Positions 1 through 9,307 of a DNA stretch of 64,000 bases are shown here, in pieces (positions within the stretch are counted from its first letter, which is position 1; the number at the start of each line of letters is the position of its first letter). The notes under the pieces are model-generated. The model did not search any database, had not been told where the DNA came from, and saw only the letters and a list, made by a program, of their open reading frames with translations. Origin of the DNA: Aminobacter niigataensis. Its GTDB lineage: Bacteria; Pseudomonadota; Alphaproteobacteria; Rhizobiales; Rhizobiaceae. A program made the position numbers and the translations under genes. The stretch spans positions 1,364,001 to 1,428,000 of the forward strand of contig NZ_JACHOT010000001.1 in NCBI RefSeq assembly GCF_014200015.1, in the 5' to 3' direction.

Positions 1-35
1 GCGTCATTCCGCGGCAGGATTTCAGCCTCGAATCG

Positions 36-2819
36 TCAGCCAGCGTCGCGAACCCGCGACAGCGCGGTGTCGAGCTTTTCCTGCGTCTGGCGATAGTCCT
101 CGAGCTTTTCGCGCTCGGCTGCGACAATCTCCTCGGGCGCGGAAGCGACGAATTTTTCGTTCGACAGCTTCTTGTGCAGCCGGGCGATCTCCTCGGTGGT
201 CTTGGCCAATTCCTTCTGCAGGCGCGCGGCTTCAGCCGTCAGGTCGATCAGGCTGCCGAGCGGCAGGCAGGCGGTGGCCTCGCCGGCGACGATCTGGGCC
301 GCGCCCTTGGGCGCTGCCGCCTCATGGGTGATCTCGCCGACACGGGCCAGGCGCGCGATCGCCGACTGGTGACGCTTCAGGCGCTCAAGCGTCTCGTCAT
401 TGGCGCCGACAAAGACCAGCGGCGCGATCGCCGCCGGCGGCACGTTCATCTCCGAGCGCACCGAGCGGATGCCGCTGACCAGGTCGACCAGCCAGTTGAT
501 CTCGGCCGCAGAGGCTCCGTCCTCGAAGTCGGGCGAGGGCCAGGCAGCATGGCACAGCAGCGACGGCCGCTCCTTGCCCTCGCCCGCCGTGTGCGCCCAC
601 AGCTCCTCGGTCATGAACGGCATCATCGGATGCAGCATCTTATAGATCTCGTCCAGCACGAACGCCGCGACTGCCTGACTTTCGGCCTTGGCCGCCTCGT
701 CCTCGCCCATGAAGATCGGCTTCAGCAGCTCCAGATACCAGTCGCAGAAGGTGTTCCAGACAAAGCGATAGGCCGCGCCCGCCGCCTCGTTGAAGCGATA
801 GCTGGTGATCGACGCCGTCACCTCGCGCGTGGCGCGGGTGAGCTCGGTCAGGATCCAGCGGTTGACGGTGAGCTTGGCATCGTTGAGCCAGAACTCGTCG
901 TTGCGCGCCACGCCGTTCATCTCGGCAAAACGCGTGGCGTTCCAGAGCTTGGTGCCGAAGTTGCGGTAGCCGGCAATGCGGGCCGGGTCGAGCTTCACGT
1001 CGCGGCCCTGGGCAGCCATGATCGCAAGCGTGAAACGCAAGGCATCGGCGCCGTATTCGTCGACCAGCTCGATCGGATCGATGACGTTGCCCTTCGACTT
1101 CGACATCTTCTGGCCGCTCTTGTCGCGAACCAGCGCATGGACATAGACCGTGTGGAACGGCTCCTCGTCCATGAAATGCAGGCCCATCATCATCATCCGG
1201 GCGACCCAGAAGAAGATGATGTCGAAGCCGGTCACCAGCACGTCGGTCTGGTAGTAGGTGTCGAGTTCGGGCGTCTTGTCGGGCCAGCCGAGCGTCGAGA
1301 ACGGCCACAGCGCCGACGAGAACCATGTGTCGAGCACGTCCTCGTCGCGGGTCAGGATCTTGCCGGGCTCGAAATTCTCAAGCTGCTCCTCAACCCAGGC
1401 CTTCCACGGCCCGTCAAGGGCGAGATAGTGCTGGACCGCCGCATCGAGCGCCTCTTCTTCGGTGCGCTCGACGAAGACGTGGCCGTCCGGGCCATACCAG
1501 GCCGGGATCTGGTGTCCCCACCACAGCTGGCGCGACACGCACCAGGGCTGGATGTTCTCCATCCAGTCAAAATAGGTCTTTTCCCAGTTCTTGGGCACGA
1601 AGTTGGTACGGCCCTCGCGCACGCTGCGTATGGCGGGCTTCGCCATCTCGGCAGCGTTGACCCACCACTGGTCGGTCAGATACGGCTCGATCGGCACGCC
1701 GCCACGGTCGCCATGTGGCACCATGTGCTTGTGCGGCTCGATCTTGTCGAGGAACCCGCCCTCCTCCATGATCTGGACCACCAGCTTGCGCGCAGCGAAG
1801 CGGTCGAGGCCGTGCAACTGCGCCCAGACACCATCGCGCATGTCGTTGCGCTCGAGGCCTTCGAGGAACTCGTCATTGTCGACGATGTTGATGCTGGCCT
1901 CGACGGTCAGGATGTTGATCGCCGGCAGATTGTTCCGCTTGCCGACCTCGAAGTCGTTGAAGTCGTGCGCAGGCGTGATCTTGACCGCGCCCGAACCCTT
2001 TTCCGGATCGGAGTATTCGTCGGCGACAACGGGAATCTTGCGGCCGACGATCGGCAGCACGACATTCCTGCCGACGAGATGCGCATAACGCTTGTCGTCG
2101 GGATGAACGGCGACAGCCGTATCGCCCAGCATCGTCTCGGGCCTTGTGGTCGCAACCGTGATGTAGGTGCTCGGGTTCTCCGGATCGTAGACCTCGCCCT
2201 CGACCGGATAGCGGAAGTGCCAGAGGTTGCCGTTGACCTCATGCTGCTCGACCTCGAGGTCGGAGATCGCCGTCAGCAGCTTGGGGTCCCAGTTCACAAG
2301 GCGCTTGTCCTTGTAGATCAGGCCCTGCTTGTGCAGCGTGACGAACACCTCGATGACGGCCTTGGACAGGCCCTCGTCCATGGTGAAGCGCTCGCGCGAC
2401 CAATCGCAGGAGGCACCCAGCCGCTTCAGCTGGTTGAAGATCATGCCGCCGGATTCGTCCTTCCACTCCCAGACCTTGTCGACGAACTGCTCGCGCGTCA
2501 GGTCGCGGCGATGGATCTGCTTTTCCATCAGTTTGCGCTCGACCACCATCTGGGTGGCGATGCCGGCATGGTCCATGCCCGGCTGCCACAGCACGTTCTT
2601 GCCGCGCATGCGCTCGAAGCGCACGAGGATGTCCTGCAGGGTATTGTTGAGCGCGTGGCCCATGTGCAGCGAGCCGGTGACGTTGGGCGGCGGGATGACG
2701 ATGGTGAACGGCTCCGCGCCCTCGGCAGCACCCGCGCCGGCCTTGAAGGCATCGGCGTCTTCCCAGGCCTTGGCAATCTTGGGTTCGACTGATTTGGCGT
2801 CGTAGGTCTTCTCAAGCAT
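36..2819 (-). CDS. valS: valine--tRNA ligase
   Basis: Charges tRNA-Val with valine in the cytoplasm (class I synthetase with an editing domain). The class I signatures are present: HMGH within PPNVTGSLHMGHALNN near the N-terminus, and KMSKS within GQKMSKSKGNVIDP. The C-terminus is the Lys/Glu-rich coiled-coil arm typical of bacterial ValRS (LQKELAKTTEEIARLHKKL). I start at the ATG at 2819 (MLEKTYDAK), because the 21 residues an upstream ATG at 2882 would add look like leader sequence. The product is 927 residues, normal for the family. It lies downstream of the popZ-like gene on the same strand, separated by a hairpin terminator. Long antisense frames over this gene are codon-bias shadows. 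Confidence 0.97.
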   Translation of the reverse strand: MLEKTYDAKSVEPKIAKAWEDADAFKAGAGAAEGAEPFTIVIPPPNVTGSLHMGHALNNTLQDILVRFERMRGKNVLWQPGMDHAGIATQMVVERKLMEKQIHRRDLTREQFVDKVWEWKDESGGMIFNQLKRLGASCDWSRERFTMDEGLSKAVIEVFVTLHKQGLIYKDKRLVNWDPKLLTAISDLEVEQHEVNGNLWHFRYPVEGEVYDPENPSTYITVATTRPETMLGDTAVAVHPDDKRYAHLVGRNVVLPIVGRKIPVVADEYSDPEKGSGAVKITPAHDFNDFEVGKRNNLPAINILTVEASINIVDNDEFLEGLERNDMRDGVWAQLHGLDRFAARKLVVQIMEEGGFLDKIEPHKHMVPHGDRGGVPIEPYLTDQWWVNAAEMAKPAIRSVREGRTNFVPKNWEKTYFDWMENIQPWCVSRQLWWGHQIPAWYGPDGHVFVERTEEEALDAAVQHYLALDGPWKAWVEEQLENFEPGKILTRDEDVLDTWFSSALWPFSTLGWPDKTPELDTYYQTDVLVTGFDIIFFWVARMMMMGLHFMDEEPFHTVYVHALVRDKSGQKMSKSKGNVIDPIELVDEYGADALRFTLAIMAAQGRDVKLDPARIAGYRNFGTKLWNATRFAEMNGVARNDEFWLNDAKLTVNRWILTELTRATREVTASITSYRFNEAAGAAYRFVWNTFCDWYLELLKPIFMGEDEAAKAESQAVAAFVLDEIYKMLHPMMPFMTEELWAHTAGEGKERPSLLCHAAWPSPDFEDGASAAEINWLVDLVSGIRSVRSEMNVPPAAIAPLVFVGANDETLERLKRHQSAIARLARVGEITHEAAAPKGAAQIVAGEATACLPLGSLIDLTAEAARLQKELAKTTEEIARLHKKLSNEKFVASAPEEIVAAEREKLEDYRQTQEKLDTALSRVRDAG

Positions 2820-2914
2820 CGGAATTGGTTCCGTTTGGTCCGGATTTTGCTGGTCCGGTGTAAATCGGATGGGTGGGGGCAAGTCAACAGCATGGCCTGC
2901 CGCAACCAGAAACG

Positions 2915-2936
2915 AAAACGCCGCCCGAAGGCGGCG
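2915..2936 (-). terminator. Rho-independent terminator after the popZ-like gene
   Basis: A perfect 7-bp stem CGCCGCC/GGCGGCG (2919-2925 with 2930-2936) has a four-base loop. On the minus strand it is followed by TTTT (2918-2915). It lies just past the popZ-like stop codon and before valS, so it should limit read-through into valS. Confidence 0.6.
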
Positions 2937-2962
2937 CTTTCATGTCGGCAAGGCCGAAAACA

Positions 2963-3724
2963 CTACACGCCGCGGGCCACGCGCTCGATCTCTTCGCGTA
3001 CCAGCCGTTCGACCAGCGTCGGCAAGTTGTTGTCGAGCCAATCCTGCAGCATCGGCCGCATCATTTCGGCAGCAATATCGTCGAACGACTTGCGGCTGCG
3101 CGCCGCATAGGCGTCGTTGAGCTCGCCGAAGGCGGCCGAAACCTGGCGGCCAGCCTGCTCGGAGATAATCGCGGGCTTCACAGCGAAGGGCTCTTCGGCA
3201 GTTGCCGGCTCGATCGGGGAAGCTGCAGGTTCGATCGGGGCCGCAGCAGCTTCGCCCCTCGCTGCTGAGACAGGAGCTTCGACCTCGGGCTCGCGCGCAG
3301 GGCCTGCCAGACGCTCCATCTGCTCTACCGCCAGGGTGGACTTTGGCGCCCAGCTCGCCGTCGGCGTGCGCGGCAATGCAGCGGCCTCTGCCATGACTGC
3401 TTCAGCCGGCTTCGGATCTGCCGTCGGCCACGTCACGGCGCGAGGCTCGGCTACCTTGGCTTCGGGTGCTGTCGGAGCCTGCACGGCTTCAACGGGCTTG
3501 ACCTCGACCGGCGCCGGCTTGGCAGCCTGGAGTTCAGCCCTGAATGCCTCGACCTCGATGATATTGCGGTCACCGCGATCGTCTTCCGGCTCCGGGCGCA
3601 TCTGCTCGAAGTCGACGGCCGGGCGTCGTCCGGTGTCGTTGTCCTCGATGATCCTGCGAATGGAAGCGAGTATCTCTTCCATCGAGGGTTCGCGCTGAGC
3701 GCTGCTAGCCTGGGCCATCGTCAC
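2963..3724 (-). CDS. popZ: PopZ-like DUF2497 polar organising protein
   Basis: The architecture is that of alphaproteobacterial PopZ/DUF2497 proteins. It has a conserved N-terminal helix (PSMEEILASIRRIIEDND), a long low-complexity Pro/Ala/Glu-rich middle, and a conserved C-terminal helical block (MMRPMLQDWLDNNLPTLVERL). In Caulobacter PopZ self-assembles at the cell pole and anchors ParB-parS complexes; the same role here is inferred from family and synteny. The product is about 253 residues, longer than Caulobacter PopZ because of the acidic-proline linker. A second ATG two codons in (3718) is an equally good start. It sits between valS and a TolC gene on the same strand, an arrangement also seen in Caulobacter. 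Confidence 0.85.
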   Translation of the reverse strand: MTMAQASSAQREPSMEEILASIRRIIEDNDTGRRPAVDFEQMRPEPEDDRGDRNIIEVEAFRAELQAAKPAPVEVKPVEAVQAPTAPEAKVAEPRAVTWPTADPKPAEAVMAEAAALPRTPTASWAPKSTLAVEQMERLAGPAREPEVEAPVSAARGEAAAAPIEPAASPIEPATAEEPFAVKPAIISEQAGRQVSAAFGELNDAYAARSRKSFDDIAAEMMRPMLQDWLDNNLPTLVERLVREEIERVARGV

Positions 3725-3881
3725 ATCCGCCGCCTTTGTGACAGGTTACAAAACCCGCCCGTCGAAACGAGCTTCGAATCAGTGCTTTAGCGTAGCCGAC
3801 TGATTCCTCTTCGAGAATCCCCAATCGGACAGCCCCGGCGATTTCAACAGATTACCTCACAAGGGGGGTCGCAAACGACAA

Positions 3882-3912
3882 CGGGCGCCCGCTCCAAAAG
3901 AGCAGGCGCCCG
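3882..3912 (-). terminator. candidate terminator/hairpin after the TolC-family gene
   Basis: Two 13-base arms (3882-3894 and 3900-3912) pair with one G-U-type mismatch around a five-base loop, about 30 bases past the tolC stop. The following minus-strand sequence is only moderately T-rich, so termination is likely but not certain. Confidence 0.5.
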
Positions 3913-3942
3913 CCTCAAATCCCGCACGCGGGGTGCTGAAGG

Positions 3943-5325
3943 TCAGCGACCGTCCGGCGTCCGCAGCCCGATCCACTTATCCTTGACGGCATTGAAGTGT
4001 TCTTCCGGCCGGTACTTCGTGACGTTCAGCCCAAGTCGTTCGACCGACAGATTGCCGGCAGCAGACAGGATGGCATAGCTCGCAACCACGACATCGCGCT
4101 CGGCGGTCGCCAGGTTGATCTGGGCGTCGATGACGTCCTGCTGGGCATTCAGCACGTCGAGCGTCGTGCGCTGGCCGACATTGCGCTCCTCGACAACGCC
4201 GCTAAGTGCAAGCTGAGCAGCCGAAATCACTTCGCGATTGGCTGCCACGGCCTCGCGGGCCGCGGTGTACTGCGTCCAGGCGGAGGTCACCGCGGCGCGC
4301 ACCTGATCACGGCTGACATCGACTTCGATGCGGGCCTGGCCAAGCGATTCCTTGGACTGGCGCACGGTCGCCGAGGCCCGGCCACCCTGGTAGATCGGCA
4401 CGGTCAGCGTCGCGCCGATATTGGCCGACGTCGACCAGCCATCCTGCGTGCCAGGAGTCGCTCCGGCAGTATCCCGATTGATCTGGGAAACGCCTGCCGA
4501 AGCCGACAGCTGCGGCAGCAGCGCGCCTTCCGCGGATTTGACGGCAAAGCCGGCCGCGTCGACCAGGTGCCCGGTAGCAAGGATCGCCGGATGCTGATCG
4601 GCTGCGATGGAGGCAGCGCCCTCAAGGCTCCTGGGCAGGAGCTTGGCAAGCGGCGATGCCGCCTTCAGGTTCTTCGGTTCGTCGCCGACGATCTGGCGAT
4701 AGATGGCTGCGCTCGACAGCGCCTGGGCCCGGGCAGCGCTGAGCTGGGCGAGTGCCGCCGAGCGGGATGCGTCAGCCTGGGCGACGTCGGTGCGGGTGCC
4801 CTCGCCCACGTCGAAGCGCGAACGCGCGGCCCGTACCTGCTCGCCCAGGAACTGCAGGTTGCGCTCGGTCAGCGCCGCCACCTGGCGGTCGCGGATCACA
4901 TCCATGTAGGCGCTTGCCGCGTTGAACAGAATGTTCTGCTCGGTGTTGCGCAGGCTCTCATTGGAGGCCCGAACACGTGCCTCTGCGGCAGCCACATTGT
5001 TCTTGGTCTGGAAGCCGTCGAACAGCGACTGGCGAATCTCGACGCCGAACGAACCGGTCGTCAGATGGCTCGTCGATGAATTCCTACGGGTCGTAGAATA
5101 GTCGATGCTGGCGGAGCCATTGATCGTCGGACGCCAGCCTGACTTGGCGATCGCGACGTTTTCGTCGGTGACGCGCACACCGGCGCGGGCCGAATTGAGC
5201 TGGGAGTTGTTCTGATAGGCCTTTGCCAAAGCTCCGAGGATCGTTTCCGCGGAGGCCGACAACGGCGACAGCGCCGTGGCAGAGACCAGAGCTACAGCAA
5301 ACACACTTTTACGGAAAAACGACAC
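3943..5325 (-). CDS. tolC: TolC family outer membrane efflux/secretion channel
   Basis: Outer-membrane trimeric channel subunit that works with type I secretion or RND efflux partners. The 460-residue product starts with a Sec signal peptide (MSFFRKSVFAVALVSATALSPLSASA). It then has the duplicated TolC repeat of long helices and short beta segments, including QSLFDGFQTKNNVAAAEARVRA and a second YQGGRASATVRQSKESLGQARIEVD block. The repeats and length fit the family. No partner ABC or RND genes are next to it, so its substrate cannot be read from context. It lies between the popZ-like and methyltransferase genes, all on the minus strand. In Caulobacter the equivalent position holds an S-layer secretion channel (established knowledge). 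Confidence 0.92.
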   Translation of the reverse strand: MSFFRKSVFAVALVSATALSPLSASAETILGALAKAYQNNSQLNSARAGVRVTDENVAIAKSGWRPTINGSASIDYSTTRRNSSTSHLTTGSFGVEIRQSLFDGFQTKNNVAAAEARVRASNESLRNTEQNILFNAASAYMDVIRDRQVAALTERNLQFLGEQVRAARSRFDVGEGTRTDVAQADASRSAALAQLSAARAQALSSAAIYRQIVGDEPKNLKAASPLAKLLPRSLEGAASIAADQHPAILATGHLVDAAGFAVKSAEGALLPQLSASAGVSQINRDTAGATPGTQDGWSTSANIGATLTVPIYQGGRASATVRQSKESLGQARIEVDVSRDQVRAAVTSAWTQYTAAREAVAANREVISAAQLALSGVVEERNVGQRTTLDVLNAQQDVIDAQINLATAERDVVVASYAILSAAGNLSVERLGLNVTKYRPEEHFNAVKDKWIGLRTPDGR

Positions 5326-5492
5326 GCGCGTCCCTCATTCATTCTGCGGCGAGCTGCCCGAAAGCAGCCTGAAGTGCCCCTCGCCGAAACCGGCCTAATG
5401 CGCTGATTCCAGACTGAAACAGTCCAGAATCAAATCACCCTCGTCCGGTCTTAGAACATCACGACGCGTTGCGCACAGCAAGAAAAAGGCGC

Positions 5493-6167
5493 TCAGAACT
5501 CAAATTCGCGTGTGCGATTGAAGCCAGGTAGTGGCTTAACTGCCGCATTGAACGCCCTGCGGGCCGTCACATTGCCGTCTGCCTTGAGGTAAACGCTGGC
5601 CACGCCGGCGTTGCCGCGCCCTTCGACGGCGACCAGGCGGCCGCCTTCCTTGAGCTGGGCAAGCAGCGCATCGGGCACCTGCTCGACGCTGCCGCCGACG
5701 AAAATAACGTCATAGGGAGCCTGCGAGGCATAACCTGCGGCAAGCGGCCCGGAGACCACCACCACGTTGTCGCAGCCAAGCGAGGAAAGGGTCGAGGTCG
5801 CGGTTGCCGCGAGCGTCGGATCGCTTTCGAGCGCGATCACCGAGATGGCGAGCTTCGACAGCACGGCTGCGGAATAGCCGGTGCCGCTGCCGACATCGAG
5901 CACGAAGTCACGCGGACCGATCTCGGCCAGTTGCGCGAGCTTGGCGAAGGGCGACGGCTCCATCAGGTAGCGCGGCTGGTCGCTGTCGGCGGTCACACCG
6001 TAGCGCAGATCCTCGTCGATATAGGCAAGCTCGCGCTGGGCGCTGTCGACGAATGCCTCGCGCGGCACCGAAAGCATGGCGGAAAGGATGGCAGCGTCAG
6101 TCACGTCGGTGGTGCGGACCTGGCCGTCCACCATCTTCACGCGACGTTCGGAAAAATCAGCGTTCAT
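5493..6167 (-). CDS. protein-L-isoaspartate O-methyltransferase family protein
   Basis: SAM-dependent methyltransferase of the PCMT family, which repairs isoaspartyl residues in proteins. The SAM-binding motif I is FVLDVGSGTGYSAAVLSKLA, followed by acidic motif VIALESDPTLAATA. The N-terminal block (MVDGQVRTTDVTDAAILSAML) is that of the alphaproteobacterial PcmT-like subfamily. I chose the ATG at 6167 (MNADFSERRVKM, 224 residues), because the longer frame to 6311 would run into the tRNA-Cys gene. The subfamily is divergent from classical Pcm, so the exact substrate is uncertain. Confidence 0.85.
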   Translation of the reverse strand: MNADFSERRVKMVDGQVRTTDVTDAAILSAMLSVPREAFVDSAQRELAYIDEDLRYGVTADSDQPRYLMEPSPFAKLAQLAEIGPRDFVLDVGSGTGYSAAVLSKLAISVIALESDPTLAATATSTLSSLGCDNVVVVSGPLAAGYASQAPYDVIFVGGSVEQVPDALLAQLKEGGRLVAVEGRGNAGVASVYLKADGNVTARRAFNAAVKPLPGFNRTREFEF

Positions 6168-6251
6168 TTTCAAACAGGCCCGCCTTCGGCGCATGAAGCG
6201 CAAATGTGACTGTGCCCGAACTCGGTCCTCGGCGGCGGTTGCCGAGAAAGC

Positions 6252-6325
6252 TGGAGGCCTCGCCCGGAATCGAACCGGGATGCAAGGATTTGCAGTCCTC
6301 TGCGTAACCACTCCGCCACGAGGCC
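6252..6325 (-). tRNA. tRNA-Cys (GCA)
   Basis: A cloverleaf is read on the minus strand from 6325. The acceptor stem GGCCTCG pairs with CGAGGCC, the anticodon loop contains GCA (CTGCAAA), and the T-loop is GGTTCGAATCC. The discriminator is U, as expected for tRNA-Cys, and the CCA end is encoded (6254-6252). Confidence 0.97.
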
Positions 6326-6472
6326 TCGCCGCTTCGGGCGTCTACACGGCTCCAATAGGTTGCCAGGAATCCGGCGTCAAGCGGGGAAGCTTCTTTCCCC
6401 ATCGGTTTTGGACACGGCACGCTCAAGCAATGCCGTTGGCAAGTCCGATCGCGCATCCCGCTTCGGCCTGCC

Positions 6473-6739
6473 TCATCGATCAGCCGGACGCCGGCGCCGC
6501 TCCCACCAGACGATCAGTCGACGACGCACGCGCCGCACGACGTGGAACTCGTGCGAAAGAATCAGCAGGCCGAGCGGAATCATCCAGAAGCCGAGCACCG
6601 GCAGGAACCCAAGCAGCCCGAGGAAGCAAAGCGCCACGCCGAGTCCGATGCGGACGCCACGCGATTGCGGCATGGCAAACTCGCGCCCCAGCACCGAAAT
6701 CTTCCGTCTGGGCGGCTGCTGAGGTTTGTAGCTGGTCAT
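6473..6739 (-). CDS. small inner-membrane protein, possibly PGPGW-like
   Basis: An 88-residue basic protein with two closely spaced hydrophobic segments (about residues 29-45 and 46-62: GVRIGLGVALCFLGLLGFL and PVLGFWMIPLGLLILS). It has a cytoplasm-type basic tail (RRVRRRLIVWWERRRR). The short Pro/Gly turn between the two helices resembles the PGPGW family of putative transmembrane proteins. The function is unknown. It sits alone between tRNA-Cys and tRNA-Asn. Confidence 0.7.
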   Translation of the reverse strand: MTSYKPQQPPRRKISVLGREFAMPQSRGVRIGLGVALCFLGLLGFLPVLGFWMIPLGLLILSHEFHVVRRVRRRLIVWWERRRRPADR

Positions 6740-6884
6740 AAGTCCTGCATTTGTGGCGATCCGTATGCGCCCGAATGCCGCGCCAAGCCGGCAAAAATGC
6801 GGGCGAAGCCGTCATATGAGGCCGCGCGGCGGCGATTACCAGAAAGGCTGCTGGGAAAAACTCGCAAAAAGTTCGATTAGCGCT

Positions 6885-6913
6885 TTGCAAATCGCGAAAC
6901 CGTTTGCTATACG
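6885..6913 (+). promoter_or_regulatory. candidate sigma-70 promoter of tRNA-Asn
   Basis: TTGCAA (6885-6890) and TATACG (6908-6913) are separated by exactly 17 bases. The predicted transcription start is around 6920, some 18 bases before the tRNA. Both hexamers are near consensus for alphaproteobacterial housekeeping promoters. Confidence 0.5.
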
Positions 6914-6937
6914 CCGCCTCGTTCACATGAGCCCTGT

Positions 6938-7012
6938 TCCCCGGTAGCTCAGTGGTAGAGCAACCGGCTGTTAACCGGTTGGTCGCTGGTTCGAATCCGG
7001 CCCGGGGAGCCA
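6938..7012 (+). tRNA. tRNA-Asn (GTT)
   Basis: The acceptor stem TCCCCGG pairs with CCGGGGA, the D-arm is GCTCAGTGGTAGAGC, and the anticodon loop is CTGTTAA with anticodon GTT. The T-arm is GGTTCGAATCC, the discriminator is G, and CCA is encoded at 7010-7012. Confidence 0.97.
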
Positions 7013-7473
7013 CTTTTTCCGCAAAGTGCAATTGTTGGCATCAGGGCACAAACGTGCCTGGCATGGCCACGACGTTTATGGCTCGGCCGGCCGGAGACGG
7101 CAATTAAGCTGCCCGCCGCAGGCGCGGATGCCAAGCTCCACATGCAATGCAGCGACGCTTGTGAAGATCTTCCGGTTCCAGCACCCCTGCCCCGCAGTAG
7201 TCCAGAAGATTTGCCGATTGGGCCAATCGTTGACCTTGAGTTGAACAGCCGCCGCCGCGGCATTCTGTTTCCGACACATATATTAGCCTGCGAAAATACA
7301 ACAGACCATAAGACTGGCGATTCACAGCACATATTTTCCTAAATTCCAGTGACTGGAAGAATATTCTTGCCGTCACTCCCAACCCGACGTCATCATTCCG
7401 GTTGCCGTTGCGTCAGGCTCTGCAGATTGCAGCTCGTGGCCAGCGGCGAGTTGTCGATCAATGGGAGATTTTC
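7013..7473 (+). other. intergenic stretch without a supported gene
   Basis: These 460 bases between tRNA-Asn and the amidohydrolase are clearly less GC-rich than their surroundings. They hold only overlapping short frames on both strands, with no ribosome-binding site or recognisable domain. The only assignable element is the Shine-Dalgarno-like GGGAGA just before the ATG at 7474. Confidence 0.6.
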
Positions 7474-9078
7474 ATGAAGCGGATGCGGATTTCACGAATA
7501 GCCCTGGCTGCCTTCCTGGCAGCGTCCACCTCGACATATGCATTGGCAAACGAACAGAAGCCGATGAGCGCCGAGCAGGTCGCGGACCTCAAGAAACGTG
7601 CGATCGAGGGCATCGAGTCGCGCGCCAAGCTCGCCCAGGAGATGACGGATTCGATCTTCAGCTTCGGCGAACTGGCATTCCAGGAAGTCGAAACCTCGAA
7701 ATACATCACCGACATCCTCGAAGAAGGCGGCTTCACGGTCGAACGCGGCGTCGCCGGCCTGCCCACCGGCTGGGTCGCCAAATGGGGATCGGGCGAACCG
7801 GTGATCGCCCTTGGCAGCGACATCGACGGCCTGCCCAAGACCTCGCAGAAGCCGGGCGTCGCCTATCACGACCCGATGATCGCAGGCGCGCCGGGGCATG
7901 GCGAAGGCCACAATTCCGGGCAGGCGGTGAATGTCGTCGCAGCGCTCGCGCTCAAGGACATCATGGAGAAGGACAAGATCCCGGGCACCATCATGCTGTG
8001 GCCTGGCGTTGCCGAGGAGTTGCTGGCCGGCAAGGCCTACATGGTGCGCGACGGCGTCTTCAAGGAAGTCGACGCGGTGCTGTTCACCCATGTCGGCAAC
8101 AATCTGCAGACCACATGGGGCCAGCCCAACGGCACCGGCATGGTTTCGGTCGAATACACCTTCAGCGGCGAATCGGCCCATTCGGCCGGGGCGCCGTGGC
8201 GCGGCCGCAGCGCGCTTGACGGCGTCGAACTGATGAACATCGCCTGGAACATGAAGCGCGAGCACCTGCGTCCCGAACAGCGGTCGCACTACGTCATCCC
8301 GGATGGCGGCGACCAGCCCAACGTCGTGCCTTCCGCGGCAACGGTCTGGTACTTCATCCGCGAGCAGGACTTCGACAACATTTCCAAGAATTTCGAAACC
8401 GCCAACACCATCGCCGAAGCCGCGGCGAAAATGTCGAACACCACCGTGTCGCGGCAGATCGTCGGCACGGCGGCACCGCGCCACTTCAACAAGCCGATGG
8501 CCGAGGCTGCCTACGCCAACATCCAGCAGGTCGGCCTGCCGAGCTGGAACGACGACGAGCAGGCCTTCGCCAAGGCCGTGCAGAAGACGGTGAAAGCCAA
8601 AGAGGAAGGGCTGGCCGTCAAGCTCAAGGAACTGCAGCCGCCGCTGGAGAAACCCGAGAGCGGCGGGTCGGACGACATCGGCGACATCTCCTGGGTGGTG
8701 CCGACGATCACCGTGAACTACCCGTCGAACATCCCCGGTTTGCCTGGCCACCATTGGTCGAACGCCATGGCGATGGCGACGCCGATCGCCCACAAGGGCG
8801 TGGTCGCCGGCTCGAAAGTCGTCGCCATGACGTCGATCGACCTCCTGACCAATCCGGAACTGTTGGCCAAGGCGACCGACTATTTCCAGAACGAACAGCA
8901 GAAAGGTCAGAAATATGTCCCGATGCTGAGCGCCGACGACAAGCCGCAGATCCAGAAGAACGTGGAGATCATGGCGACCTTCCGGCCGGAAATGCAGAAA
9001 TTCTACTACGACCCGTCGAAGTATCCGACCTATCTCGAACAGCTGGGGATCAAGTTCCCGGTCCTCGAGAAGAAGTAG
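7474..9078 (+). CDS. exported M20 family amidohydrolase (AbgB-like)
   Basis: Zinc-dependent amidohydrolase/peptidase related to the aminobenzoyl-glutamate hydrolase B (AbgB) and M20 aminoacylase family. The start at 7474 follows GGGAGA and gives a signal peptide (MKRMRISRIALAAFLAASTSTYALA), so the 534-residue product is probably periplasmic. Visible family features are SDIDGLPKTSQKPG and the metal-binding HGEGHNSG (AbgB has HGCGHN). The catalytic-type Glu pair is in PGVAEELLAGK, and the dimerisation-domain segment is GESAHSAGAPWRGRSALDGVELM. The substrate is not evident from neighbours. It is monocistronic: a strong terminator follows directly. Confidence 0.88.
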   Translation: MKRMRISRIALAAFLAASTSTYALANEQKPMSAEQVADLKKRAIEGIESRAKLAQEMTDSIFSFGELAFQEVETSKYITDILEEGGFTVERGVAGLPTGWVAKWGSGEPVIALGSDIDGLPKTSQKPGVAYHDPMIAGAPGHGEGHNSGQAVNVVAALALKDIMEKDKIPGTIMLWPGVAEELLAGKAYMVRDGVFKEVDAVLFTHVGNNLQTTWGQPNGTGMVSVEYTFSGESAHSAGAPWRGRSALDGVELMNIAWNMKREHLRPEQRSHYVIPDGGDQPNVVPSAATVWYFIREQDFDNISKNFETANTIAEAAAKMSNTTVSRQIVGTAAPRHFNKPMAEAAYANIQQVGLPSWNDDEQAFAKAVQKTVKAKEEGLAVKLKELQPPLEKPESGGSDDIGDISWVVPTITVNYPSNIPGLPGHHWSNAMAMATPIAHKGVVAGSKVVAMTSIDLLTNPELLAKATDYFQNEQQKGQKYVPMLSADDKPQIQKNVEIMATFRPEMQKFYYDPSKYPTYLEQLGIKFPVLEKK

Positions 9079-9086
9079 GCTGGCAC

Positions 9087-9155
9087 TGCGCCACCAGCCT
9101 GGTGGCGCAATCGAACGGCTGCAGCGGCGAGGCCCCGCTGCAGCCGAACTTTTTT
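9087..9155 (+). terminator. double-hairpin Rho-independent terminator of the amidohydrolase gene
   Basis: The first hairpin, TGCGCCACCA/TGGTGGCGCA (9087-9096 with 9100-9109), is a perfect 10-bp stem. The second, GGCTGCAGCGG/CCGCTGCAGCC (9117-9127 with 9135-9145), is a perfect 11-bp stem followed by GAAC and a T6 tract (9150-9155). The second is a textbook intrinsic terminator. Confidence 0.88.
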
Positions 9156-9307
9156 CCAGAGCCAACTGCCCGGCCCCGCGTCGCAAAATTCGCGCTCGAC
9201 GCGAAACTTTTCACAACCCGATTCACGTATCCATCACGTTGCGTGCAACATGGGGCTGTTACAAGCGGTCGCTAATATTCACCAACCACCGGCCAGGAGA
9301 GGCGACC

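Noticed and set aside
174-2792. 872-residue frame antisense to valS
   Set aside because: It is in perfect antisense to a clear valyl-tRNA synthetase, is Arg/Leu/Asp-rich and has no recognisable domain. Such frames are expected in high-GC coding sequence.
3720-3742. GTCACA-N11-TGTGAC dyad at the popZ-like start as a CRP site
   Set aside because: The half-sites are in the wrong order and spacing for CRP (TGTGA-N6-TCACA) and overlap the start codon; probably incidental or a small hairpin.
6168-6311. upstream extension of the isoaspartate methyltransferase frame
   Set aside because: It would overlap the tRNA-Cys gene, and the family sequence begins at the internal ATG at 6167.
7104-7382. 92-residue minus-strand frame between tRNA-Asn and the amidohydrolase
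   Set aside because: No RBS, no domain, and competing frames of equal length on both strands.
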